Origin: Phoronis pallida
Lineage: Eukaryota; Phoronida; Phoronidae
DNA: 12,889 nt
Direction: 5' to 3'
Assembly (NCBI GenBank): GCA_028565715.1
Contig: JAOXYC010179690.1
Coordinates: 1 to 12,889 of the forward strand
Shown here: piece by piece, positions 1 through 8,404 of the stretch
Layout of the letters: the number at the start of each line of letters is the position of its first letter
Position numbering within the stretch: position 1 is the first letter of the stretch
Program-made: the position numbers and the translations under genes
Notes under the pieces: model-generated
Databases searched by the model: none
What the model saw: only the letters and a program-made list of their open reading frames with translations
Told to the model about the DNA's origin: nothing

Positions 1-77
1 AGAACTCGTACACACAATTTCAAGTTGATTTGAATTTTGACCCCAGATCCTCACCAACAAGGAGACATTATCTTTAA
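1..77 (+). repeat. Dispersed repeat, copy A (3' flank of Rab gene)
   Basis: Matches the reverse complement of 723-799 over 77 bases without gaps and with about nine differences. It lies 20 bp beyond the Rab stop codon, so it is probably within the 3' UTR or just past it. The copy may continue off the left edge of the window. Confidence 0.85.
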
Positions 78-96
78 ACGCCTATAAACGCCCGTA

Positions 97-406
97 TTAA
101 TTTACGACGCAACATCGCACTTTAGGCTTTTCAGGAACTTCAGCTAGCAGTCTCTGTTCAGTCCTGGCGCTTCTCAATTCCGCTTGTTCTTGAATCAAGT
201 GATACACAATTTTGTCAAATAATGCACTAACATTGGCACCGGTCTCCGCACTGACTTCAATATAGTCGAGATTTTTTTCATAAGCCCACTTGTGACCGTC
301 GTGTTCGCTTACTTCTCGTTGGTCAGTTAGGTTAGATTTTGTACCAATTACGATTAAGAAAACGTCTTTACCATTTGGTTGTTGTAATTTCTTGACGTCA
401 TCGTAC
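97..406 (-). CDS. Rab GTPase exon 3 (residues 109-211 and stop)
   Basis: Begins with the G that completes Trp109, directly after a strong pyrimidine-rich acceptor ending TTTTTAG (413-407). It encodes the C-terminal half of the G domain, including VFLIVIGTKSNL (G4) and YIEVSAETGANV (G5), then a helix, a charged hypervariable tail (about 180-206) and the ending RCCVVN. TAA lies at 99-97. The upstream in-frame Met seen in genomic sequence is intronic and should not be taken as a start. The 3' UTR runs off the window edge. Confidence 0.95.
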
Positions 407-3400
407 CTAAAAACGAAAAACAAAAGAGACGGTTAACTTCAGTTTTTTACCATTAAAGTGATATAACCCTAATAGAGCATTTTGTTATATTAGATTAGAA
501 CTAAAATTTACCTAACTAACCTGCTAGATGGACATTGGACAGTGCGTGATTTATAATTCGGATAGGCTACAGGTTCTTATATTTACCTACCCTTCAATAT
601 GTAATGGCACTTAATGCCTAAGTACATAAGTGATATTAGCGAAAAAGTTACATGAGTGATAACTTAAAGATACTGTCTAAGTACATAAGTGATATTAGCG
701 AAAAAGTTACATGAGTGATAACTTAAAGATACTGTCTCCTCGTTGGTGAGGATCTGGGGAGAAAATTCAAATCAACTATAAATTTTGTGTATGAGTCCTT
801 TGATGAATATAATTAACCTGCATCTGGGTAAAACAATCTGCCAAGGAGTGATTTGAGGGCTTTTTATCCGAAAAAAGTAAAACTCTCCTAGGAGAGGATT
901 TTTATCGTATATAAAGATTTACCCCTCTATAGTTTACCCCTCTATAGATTTTTTGAATTTTTTACTAAGATGCAAGTGATTTATATTCAACAAAGGACCC
1001 GTGTGCAGAATTTCTAGTTGATTTGTGTTGTAGACCATAATTTGGACCAACAAGGAGACAGCATCTTTAATTCTCCAGAAATTTCTTTACTAAGGACCAC
1101 GTACACAATTTAAAATATTTCTAGAAATGTGTTTAAAAACATGTATTTACAAATGCACTGACACCTTCAATAGCTTCAAGTTAAAAAATACGATCTCTCC
1201 AAGTTTTTAAACTTAAAAAACTGTCAAGCTTTCTTAAAATGCTCGTGCTGCCTTTCGGTTAAAGTGACAGAGGTCAGACACATGTTTTGAACTTTGAAAT
1301 TAGCCAGGAATTTAAACAAATAAACATAAAGACCGCTGGTAGCACGATTAATTCGACATAAATAATTATCGAAAACAATTAAGTCTTTGCTAAGTTTTGT
1401 CAAAATCCATCAAGATGTTTAATTTCAAACTTTTTTTGAAAAAGAAATAGAATGATTGATGGCCAAAATAAAACTGTGTTTTAACATTTCAATCTTCAGA
1501 TTAGTTTTCACTGCATTCAACAGCCAATTAAGATTTTAATACTTTTGTAAAAAAAATAGTTTTTAACTTAAATTATATTTTTAACTTAAATTATATTTTT
1601 TATGTAGATTGTGGAGAGAGTATAACTGGGAATCAGTTGTGTGACAGGATTTCATACTAAAATAGAATTTAAAGACTTGCCAGTATCAAAAATAAAAATT
1701 AAAGTAGAATACGCCATGCGATGTTTGGTGTACTTTGGGGGTTCCGCAACCAGGCTGATTTCTGATTTTTATTGTAGACAAAGAAATATCGACCAGACTC
1801 CGGCAGAGACTTAAAAGAGAGAGTTGAAAGTAAAGATTTAGCTTCGTTTAGTTAGTTCTGTTACTACACACAATAACAAAATATTCAACTTTTAAGTCTT
1901 TTATATTGCTATCTGTCAATTTACCGTTACTGTGCAACACATATCTTCCAAAGCATGAAGATAGGTCACCAATTACGTCATAATTAATTTAGTTGTGAGA
2001 GAGAATGCGAGTGTGAATGGAACCCTGGATGTAATGTTCACGGAACGATTTCCGGGGTGGGTGATAAACTTATTTATTACGTCATAATGACACCAGTGAC
2101 ATCATAATGTAACCAGTTGCGTCACAATGCAGTCAGTGATGTCATAAATGAATGTCTTATTGTTTTAAAAAAACCTTAAATTATGTTTGGAAGATCCATT
2201 TTGCAAAATAACGGATAATTGACAGTTAAATCACCATAATTATTGGATATTTTGTTTTTGTGTACAGCTTCACTAAACTGATGATAAAGGTTGACTTCAG
2301 GCCTCTTTTAACACCCCGTGCTTTATGTTTTCACAAAAATAATATCCATCTTTTACGAGCTCTTTGTGGTCGTACGTTATGAATGCAGGTGCGTTGAAAT
2401 TTCTTTGTTCATTTTCCAAGTGTTTTACATAATATCTATAGAGACTGACTGTTTATTGACATTATCCACAAACCCTTTAGTCAGGTGATATAACCGGTCA
2501 ATATATGGAGTGATACGGGTTATGCAATTCTCAGACACTGAAGACGTAACGTAATTTAATCTCGGAAATTTATAAGCCCATACCCCCATATCGATTTTGT
2601 GCAGGAGTGGTGGAAATAACTAAAACTCTCACGGTGATAGAGTCAGTTTTATTAACCGAAAAATCAAATTCCGATACCAATTGTGATTCGTGACAGCCCA
2701 ATTGTTTACAAATGCAGTGATTTATAATCTATGGCCCGTACATGAATAGACACAACATATTCTTTAGTTGACAGTTCATTTTTTAATTTTAGCGTATCTT
2801 TAAAAACATGGCAGCTATTCCCAGACACTATACGTCATAGAAAACTTGAAATAATTATAATATTTGGCTCGGACAATTATCTTTGGATTTTTAAATGATA
2901 TTTTTATGATAGGTCTCTTTTAAAGAAGTTTATGTGACAGATGTCAATCAGTGTGTATTACTGTAATCAAGTACTATGAAATGGCAATTGCATTACCCGT
3001 GTGATGTAATATCGTTTCTTTGAAACCATATGCCGTCAAAGCAAGACACTTGTTAATAATATATTTCTAGACAATTTATTATGAACTGAACAGAAAAGTC
3101 AATAGTTTCACGAGTCAAAAACAAATAAGTTACTTTTTCAAAAGAGGATGACTGTTGTTATGACGGTTTGGCACAGGAAAATATTCGTTTTTTAAGAAAC
3201 TGATAAACGCTCTTATAACAACATTGCTCACCTGTTTAACGCTCACGGCGTATATTCTGGGAATTCCTAAAATCACTTGGTGTGTGTTTAAAAGAGATAC
3301 TATGTGGGATAAACACGAACATTTTAACAACAACAAAAGACAGTTTTTTGGGGGACGTTTATCTCAGTATGGCGAGTCATGGGTGCTCAACAACGCAATA

Positions 3401-6400
3401 CTGTAGAAAATTGAGAGGGGGCATTTAACGCCCAGCGAACAACGACATATTTTTTACCACAGCGTCTCTTCCTTCTACTAGACGTCAAAATGCCGGACAG
3501 TATATGGGAATACTGCTATCAACCCCATATTTTACTTACCAATGTTCAATATCTCTGTACGACTGATCACTTGTAACATCAAAAGCTAAAATCACCGCAT
3601 TCGTGTCTCTGTAGTACGAGTTAGTTAAACTGCGGAACCTTTCTTGTCCTATTTGGAATAAAGAATTTCGTTACTATTCATAATAACATGGATTTATATA
3701 CTATATTAAGTCCATGATAATAATCTTTATCAAAGTCATCATTAATAATGATCATAATTATCATCATTAGCGTCGGATGTTCATCAACATCACCAGCACC
3801 GTCGTTTATCACTAACACCTTAGCCAATAACGTTTACCATCATCATTATTATCATCATCATCATCATTCACCATGACTATCATCATCTTCGTCGTCATCA
3901 TCATAATCATCATCATCATCGTCATTGTCTTTTATTTGGTATCATCTCTTATATGGGAATACGTATGTATATTTAATTGTCGCTCATCATCATTACCATT
4001 GTCATCACCATGCCGTCATAATCAGCATCATCATCATCATCATGGCTGTTTTCTCCAAACTTATTCATCATTATCAAGAAAATTGTTAGTTACGTGTAAT
4101 TCGAAATTATGCAAGTTTTACTGAAATTGGGAACACTATTTCTCGATATTGGGTCAGCCGATTCTTTAGTATTTTAAATTTACTGAATTCAGGGTTGGTA
4201 AATTTTCGAAAAGTTTCCAAAAAAAACAGGTAGCTATATATTTATCCCTTAACTTTGTGTTTCCTTTACTGTTGTTCCTTTCAAAAATCATGTTTTGACT
4301 TAAAACGTGAAGTAACCTAACTATAAGAAAAAGGGGCAGAGTTGTTAGTTGTCATAACTACTCGTTTTTTTGAGAATATATTCTAGTGATACACAACGAT
4401 TAAATCTAAACAGTTGTAAAACAATCAAACTGTAAAAAATGAAACTGTTAAAACAGTCGTATGGTTATAAAACCTCTATAACATAAGTCAGTCATTTCTG
4501 CCATTCCTAAACGTTGTTCTTCCATTCTACTGCTTTTGTTCCTACCATGGATTTATATGTTTAAGTCCATGCTCATACCAAACACATGAAAACAAATTTG
4601 AAAATAAAATAAAAACACAAAAGCCGACCGGCTTCGAATTTCCGCTTTTGTGCTTTTATTTTGTTTTTAAATATGTTTTCAAGTGTTAGGAGCAAAAGCA
4701 GTAGAATGGAAGAACAAGGGTTATAAAACCGTTATTGTTGTATTGATTATATAGAATTTCATTTTAGTAGAATAGAATCAGAAACTCTGACTGACATAAC
4801 CAAATTATGTCAGAATGTTTAGATGTCTACCGCGGTGTATAATTTTGTACAAGCCGACAGACACATAGGGTGTTAATACTTGGACAGATTTTAATAATGA
4901 CCAGACAAATTGCAATGATCAAACTCAATAATGACAAATTGTATTAGAAATATCCCCTGGCCGCGGTAAGAAGAAAAGAACATACATGTACATGAGTCGG
5001 TGTCGAAATTAAAGTGTTCAGGTTTTGCATGTTGCACAAGGACTTATTTCGTGGAACTAATGATGTGGTCTTTTAAAGAATTATCGGACGGAAATAAATG
5101 TTTTTGCAACTACTGCACCATGCAAGTGTGATTCGTTGTGGGAAAAGTACAAAATCAACCCCGATATTTAAGCCTTATTTAAAAATTCGCGCCATTAGCG
5201 TTAACGAAGTTTACATGTAGGCCCAATATATAAACGAGTTTCTTCAAGTAGATATGTACCAAAACAAATTCAAATATTTAAATCTAGTAAATGGATTGAA
5301 AAACTCAGTGTGTGCAGCATGAGTTTGATATTATAATTGAAAGTATTGGGGTTCACACAGACTCGCTCAGAGCCTACATTAATTGCAACTTTGATATGAG
5401 GGTGTATCCTTGTATTATACTATATTTCTAATAATTCAAGTCAATAAATACAACCGCAACGCCCAGAAGCAAAATATGTTCTAAATAGTCGTTTTCAAAT
5501 ATCAATATTCCGTTTGTAATCACCTTTTGAACCGATCACTCTCGATTTCGGATTAAATCCAAACCGCCGACATTGATGATTCCAGCCGTATTTACAGTGA
5601 AGCTAGGAAGCATACCGTACTCCTAGCATGAAGGGTCGTTTTTTATCAGGAAGCAAAGGGTAAATAAATCGTCTTGTCATCAAATTGAGCAGCTCAGTGG
5701 ATAATAATATTTAACAGGCATTTGTAATCACAGGATTAGCATGTAATTAAAACATTCAAACTCAGTAGCCTCATGAGAGACTGACGCATTCTCAGATCAA
5801 GTCGGTTAAAAATTCAATAGCTTGTATATTTTATCATGTAGTTACTATTTTTCCGGCCATTTGTGAACCCTCTTACCTATTGAGACAGGTCTATGTTTGA
5901 ATAACTTTTCTTTCTTATATGTCTATTGTCGGGATGAGGCCTACTTCTTTACTATTTCCCGATTTAACGCCGTGTTGAGCGGTAAAGCAGGGCTCACGAC
6001 ACACGTATACCCCACAGGGCAGTAATTCTATGCAGGCAATTTTGTATCATTAATTGGTTATACCGTCATATATTATTTACTTCAATGCATTCTTCATTAT
6101 AAAAATGATTTTTTTACGAATTAATCTGGCAGGTTAAGAATGTTATAGAATTATTCGATCGCCGAATTCAAAGGGACCCCCCGCAGTAACCCCCTACCCC
6201 GGGGTCACCTTCTTGACCCCCTACGTCCCCACTTACCTGCGGTATCCCACAGCCGTAGTCTCACTTGATTGTCTTCCTTGGTGATGCGTAAATCCTCCGT
6301 CTCTACTCTCGCGTTAGGTTTGATGTAGGCCGAGTAGACACCGTGAATAAACCTATGAAGGAGACTGGATTTCCCCACTCCGTAACGTCCAATAATAATC

Positions 6401-6453
6401 ACTTTGAAATCAAACTCATTCAATGCAAAACTTCGACCCGAACTCATCGACAT
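97..6453 (-). CDS. Atypical Rab-family small GTPase, three exons, 211 aa
   Basis: Spliced CDS: join of 6453-6237, 3648-3540 and 406-97 on the minus strand (217+109+310 nt, 211 codons plus TAA). Rab GTPases switch between GDP and GTP forms on membranes and recruit effectors for vesicle traffic. Seen: P-loop GRYGVGKS (22-29), WDTAGQERF (69-77) with the catalytic-type Gln74, YYRDT (84-88), and a C terminus ending RCCVVN with Cys207/Cys208 as likely geranylgeranylation sites. The length is normal for a Rab. Odd: the switch I region (about 43-52) reads YIKPNARVET, so the usual threonine and the IGVDF block are gone. G4 is TKSN (131-134) rather than NKxD, and G5 is SAE (161-163) rather than SAK. 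Tyr24 sits at the Ras Gly12 position. The subfamily is unclear; LLHRF and the replaced G4 Asn recall Rab39/42, weakly. Family membership is near certain; normal nucleotide handling is not. Confidence 0.93.
618..737. repeat. Exact 59-bp tandem duplication (two units)
   Basis: 618-676 and 677-735 are identical, and the match continues two bases into the next unit. The unit contains ATAAGTGATATTAGCG and ACATGAGTGATAAC. The lack of differences suggests a recent duplication. It sits in Rab intron 2. Confidence 0.93.
723..799 (-). repeat. Dispersed repeat, copy B, inverted relative to copy A
   Basis: The reverse complement aligns end to end with 1-77; a central block containing CCCCAGATCCTCACCAAC is identical. 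Together A and B form an inverted pair flanking Rab exon 3. Copy B abuts and partly overlaps the 59-bp tandem duplication. Confidence 0.85.
918..947. repeat. Exact 15-bp tandem duplication
   Basis: TTTACCCCTCTATAG occurs twice head to tail at 918-932 and 933-947. Confidence 0.92.
993..1070 (+). repeat. Dispersed repeat, diverged copy C, with partial copy at 1092-1111
   Basis: Shares AAGGAC near its start, TAGTTGATTTG in the middle and ACCAACAAGGAGACA followed by ATCTTTAA at its end with copies A and B; the centre has diverged. A fragment of the left end (AAGGACCACGTACACAATTT) recurs at 1092-1111. Confidence 0.65.
1560..1600. repeat. 18-bp tandem duplication, A+T-only apart from one C
   Basis: TTTTTAACTTAAATTATA repeats with an 18-bp period from 1560, giving slightly more than two units. 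Confidence 0.88.
1811..2311. mobile_element. 501-bp foldback (MITE-like) element with TTAA at both ends
   Basis: The left arm, about 1811-1957, pairs with the right arm, about 2182-2311. The best stretches are CTGTCAATT...CCGTTA...TGCAA...ATCTTCCAAA and ACACAA.AACAAAATAT.CAA; the outer end TTAAAAGAG pairs with CTCTTTTAA. The arms are diverged (several small gaps), so the copy is not young. TTAA at both extremes (1811-1814 and 2308-2311) could be a target-site duplication of the piggyBac kind, which is inference. The loop of about 220 bp holds the 20-bp CRE-like minisatellite. No ORF is present, so it would be non-autonomous. Confidence 0.72.
2077..2158 (+). promoter_or_regulatory. 20-bp minisatellite carrying four CRE-like sites
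   Basis: TTACGTCA (2077), TGACATCA (2097), TTGCGTCA (2117) and TGATGTCA (2137) recur exactly every 20 bp, each followed by an A/T-rich ATAATG-like stretch and a CAGT box. All are within one or two bases of the CRE consensus TGACGTCA bound by CREB/ATF factors. A fifth TTACGTCA lies at 1973-1980 in the same foldback loop. The repeats are clear; an enhancer role is inference. Confidence 0.55.
3540..3648 (-). CDS. Rab GTPase exon 2 (residues 73-109)
   Basis: A 109-nt exon with no ATG of its own. After the acceptor AG (3650-3649) the sequence reads GA-CAA-GAA-AGG-TTC, which completes Gly73 and continues QERFRSLTNSYYRDT and then a hydrophobic strand ending AFDVTSDQSYRDIEH. The last two bases, TG, begin Trp109, and the donor is GTAAGT from 3539 downward. 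The match to the Rab block after DTAG, with both splice phases correct, makes this exon secure. Confidence 0.94.
3687..3716. repeat. Tiny palindromic repeat, copy 1
   Basis: The ends CATGGATTTA and TTAAGTCCATG are near-perfect inverted copies. A shorter copy occurs at 4546-4571. Copy 1 lies 37-66 nt upstream of the exon 2 acceptor, in the usual branch-point zone of intron 1. Confidence 0.6.
3735..4045. repeat. Degenerate ATC/GAT trinucleotide microsatellite
   Basis: Runs of ATC/CAT units broken by ACC, GTC and ATT variants, densest at 3838-3923 and 4021-4044, with non-repeat stretches such as 3924-3985 between. Reading frames across it (poly-Ile/Val or poly-His) are products of the repeat. 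It lies in intron 1. Confidence 0.9.
4513..4718. mobile_element. Foldback element of about 206 bp, left arm interrupted
   Basis: Left arm segments 4513-4545 and 4580-4622 pair with 4645-4718; the block TTCTTCCATTCTACTGCTTTTG pairs perfectly with its partner in the right arm. The loop of about 21 bp contains CCGACCGGC. The left arm has an extra 34 bp (4546-4579) absent from the right arm; it begins with the tiny palindrome also found at 3687-3716. GGTTATAAAACC occurs on both sides (about 4462 and 4719). No coding capacity. Confidence 0.78.
4546..4571. repeat. Tiny palindromic repeat, copy 2, inside a foldback arm
   Basis: A 26-bp sequence with ends CATGGATTTA and TTAAGTCCATG. It forms most of the 34 bp that interrupt the left arm of the 4513-4718 foldback, which marks it as a later insertion or duplication. 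Confidence 0.6.
6177..6230 (-). promoter_or_regulatory. G-run cluster just downstream of the exon 1 donor
   Basis: On the transcribed strand, starting 7 nt inside intron 1, there are runs of 4, 5, 4, 5 and 6 G separated by 5, 16, 2 and 7 nt. Such runs near a 5' splice site can act as intronic splicing enhancers and can fold as a G-quadruplex; this is known for the motif class and inferred here. The stretch stands out in otherwise A+T-rich DNA. The two halves also look like an imperfect duplication around CCCCCTAC. Confidence 0.5.
6237..6453 (-). CDS. Rab GTPase exon 1 (residues 1-72 plus first base of Gly73)
   Basis: Carries the N terminus, P-loop, altered switch I and the strands leading to WDTA. 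The start at 6453 is the first ATG after an in-frame TGA (6480-6478) and has A at -3; a second Met three codons on has T at -3 and is a poorer start. The exon ends CAG and is followed by the consensus donor GTAAGT (6236-6231). It closes in phase 1, inside the Gly codon of DTAG. Reading through the donor would give a short, wrong tail. Confidence 0.93.
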
Positions 6454-6551
6454 TCTTGATATTCTGTGTAGATCACTTCAGCATTTATTGGCACATAATC
6501 TACTCGCGGAATCCCATCTATATTGGCAAGATCCTTTTCACAGCACCTTCA

Positions 6552-6567
6552 TGATATATTTACGTCA
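6552..6567 (-). promoter_or_regulatory. Possible Rab promoter elements: CRE-like site plus TATA-like run
   Basis: On the minus strand TGACGTAA (6567-6560) is followed at once by ATATATCA (6559-6552), about 100-115 bp upstream of the ATG. This would suit a CRE-like site and a weak TATA box for a start site near 6520. There is no transcript evidence, and short A+T motifs are common here. Confidence 0.25.
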
Positions 6568-7737
6568 TAGTTCCTTGTTTCCTTCTTTCGCTTCCTTTGT
6601 CGCCGGTTCAATGGAGAAACTTCGCAGTTAGTTACATGAGCATCAGACTGCCTTCATAACAGTCACTACACCTGTTGTCAGATAACGCATAATGCGTTAA
6701 TATCAGGTCCGAATGTTATTAGTCACCAGGTAAACACACGATAACGAAGTATAAAACTCAAGTTCCAGCGCACATTAAAATTTATACTGACAATTCAATA
6801 AGGCTTGAGCCGGAGATAACACGGCAATATATCCTGGTAGGCCTATCATTTTGTCCCTGAACTCATCTTGAAATGTAGAAGCGCAATAGTGGCGATCTAT
6901 GCAGGGAATCTAGGCAGACTCCAATATCCTAGTGTCTAAAAATTGCCAGTCATGGGTTGAATAAACGCGCATAATATTATTGATTTATAAAACGCGTTTG
7001 TGCATATAAATTTATTTTGCACAAGTGCTAAATATGTAGCCTGACTGGACTGGATTGGTCCGGGGTTGAATGCAAATATTTTGACCCATTCAATGAACAC
7101 AAAGGCGGGCAACAACCGTAGCAAATATTGTAAAGGTGTGTTTTATAAAGCTTTGTGTTGATCTTCATGACGTCGTTTTTTGTTTAAGGAATTCACCCCG
7201 GGTATCCCGATCTATTACGGAGATGCACGAAGTGTCGATAAGATTATCGTGAGGCTGCTGCTGTAGCGCAAATAATTTGCAATAATTCCAATGAATTTGA
7301 TTTTTATTAAGATTGTTTTTAACTTGATAACCGATGTTTATTTACATGTAAACTTTATAAATACTGGGATTTATGCCCCGGGGATTTATGCTCAAGACGA
7401 ATTGGCCAGGGTATGCCTGTAAATGAAAGGAACTGATATGAAAGGCATTATATCACCATTGGCTGTGCATACCACTGCTTCTTTTCTTTTTCGGGGGGAA
7501 TGGCTCAACTCCCCAGGGCTCAACTCGCCCCAAACTGAATCAGGATTTCAGCGTTTTACCCGCGGACCAATTAAAAATTAATCCAAATTTCAAATAAATT
7601 TTAAAAACATTATAGTAGTATGCGAAACATCGGACAACAGATTGACAAATTCAGGAATCTAATGGCTCTTACCGATTTTAAAATATTTAAAATGACAAAT
7701 TAGATTTTTATTAATGAAATATAGGATTCAGGATTTG

Positions 7738-8004
7738 TAGTCTGGGTTTGTCATTTGTTTCTGTGTTCGCTTTTCTTTGGGACAAGATTAATGGTGTTAT
7801 TATATGAAAATAAATAATCTCATGCTTTTTATAATATAATAATGTACTGTACATGTTTTTATGTTTGTTGATATTATTTAGGTGGCTCCCAGCTCAGCGG
7901 TCTGTGACGTTTGGGAGTCTCCTCTTGATTTATTTATTTGTATATAACTTGTATTTTGAGAAATAAAAGAATTTTTCTATTCTATTCTCTATTCTATTCT
8001 ATTC
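7738..8004 (+). mobile_element. Probable LINE 3' end with TATTC-repeat tail
   Basis: A stretch ending GGTGGCTCCCAGCTCAGCGG..., then an AATAAA-containing segment (7961-7969) and a pentamer tail (TCTAT units, 7976-8004). A non-coding 3' UTR, poly(A)-like signal and short tandem tail are typical of 5'-truncated non-LTR retrotransposons. No reverse transcriptase sequence remains, so the family cannot be named, and the left boundary is a guess. Confidence 0.5.
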
Positions 8005-8099
8005 ATCCGTTAATGTGATGATGAACGGTAGTCTTTTGAAACTATCCAGAAACAGGAAAGATAACGGTGTCATCGATTCAATGCGACATTTGCTTTTTA

Positions 8100-8287
8100 A
8101 CAGTAACTTTAACAATCCCTGTTCTGTTGAGTACTCATTGTTGTCACTGTTGACAAGGGCTTTTTAATAATGTGAATGATTGTAACTATAATTGATATGT
8201 AACCTATATTTTTGATTCTTTTTTAAATTTTTGCTTTTGTTGTTCTTCTCCTTTTATGGAGGTTTTAATATGAATAAATAAATAAAC
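8100..8287 (+). mobile_element. Second probable LINE 3' end with AATA tail
   Basis: A T-rich non-coding segment running into AATAAATAAATAAA (8273-8286), the usual look of a truncated non-LTR retroelement tail. The left boundary is not visible. It abuts the inverted-repeat element that starts around 8290. Confidence 0.4.
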
Positions 8288-8404
8288 ATTCAAAAGACCG
8301 ACGCTACATCGGTCTAAACATGAACCATTTACATTGATGAAGCCGGCTATTGCTCGGATGGTCTGCCTTGTTTATACCGATGTAGCGTCTTTTACGTATT
8401 TTAT
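8281..8404. mobile_element. Short inverted-repeat (MITE-like) element
   Basis: Left end 8292-8319 and right end 8370-8393 share CGCTACATCGGT and flanking AAAAGA and TAAAC as inverted copies; the left copy has four extra bases (CGAC type). Weaker pairing extends to about 8281 and 8404. The 50-bp centre contains TGATGAAGCCGGC. No ORF. Confidence 0.7.

Larger units (their letters stand above)
407..3539 (-). other. Intron 2 of the Rab gene (phase 2)
   Basis: Consensus donor GTAAGT and acceptor TTTTTAG. No coding content was recognised on either strand. It holds a 59-bp tandem duplication, inverted and direct copies of a dispersed repeat, short 15-bp and 18-bp tandem duplications, and a 501-bp foldback element with CRE-like repeats, each listed separately. 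In 2312-3539 I see only unassigned A+T-rich sequence. Confidence 0.88.
3649..6236 (-). other. Intron 1 of the Rab gene (phase 1)
   Basis: Donor GTAAGT next to exon 1; the acceptor AAATAG has only a modest pyrimidine tract. It contains a G-run cluster just inside the donor (minus strand), a foldback element, two tiny palindromes and a long degenerate ATC microsatellite. In 4720-6170 I see no gene or clear repeat, only a short hairpin (stem GCTAGGA/TCCTAGC) near 5601-5627. Confidence 0.88.

Noticed and set aside
393-400. Full CRE palindrome TGACGTCA in Rab exon 3
   Set aside because: It falls within the codons for DDVK, so coding constraint and chance explain it.
2278-2290. Second CTGATGA as a possible hammerhead core
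   Set aside because: No GAAA segment or pairing stem follows at a suitable distance; it lies in a foldback arm.
3130-3406. Overlapping short frames on both strands (68 and 60 codons)
   Set aside because: They lie on opposite strands of the same intronic DNA, have no recognisable motif, and neither has splice or domain support.
3873-4124. 83-codon frame on the plus strand
   Set aside because: Its Ile/Val and His runs come from the ATC/CAT microsatellite in a Rab intron; there is no domain and no codon-use support.
6404-6631. 75-codon plus-strand frame
   Set aside because: It overlaps Rab exon 1 antisense and continues into the Rab 5' flank; the real coding signal is on the minus strand.
6936-7124. 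62-codon minus-strand frame
   Set aside because: Hydrophobic and aromatic residues fit A+T-rich chance; no motif, no promoter or splice context.
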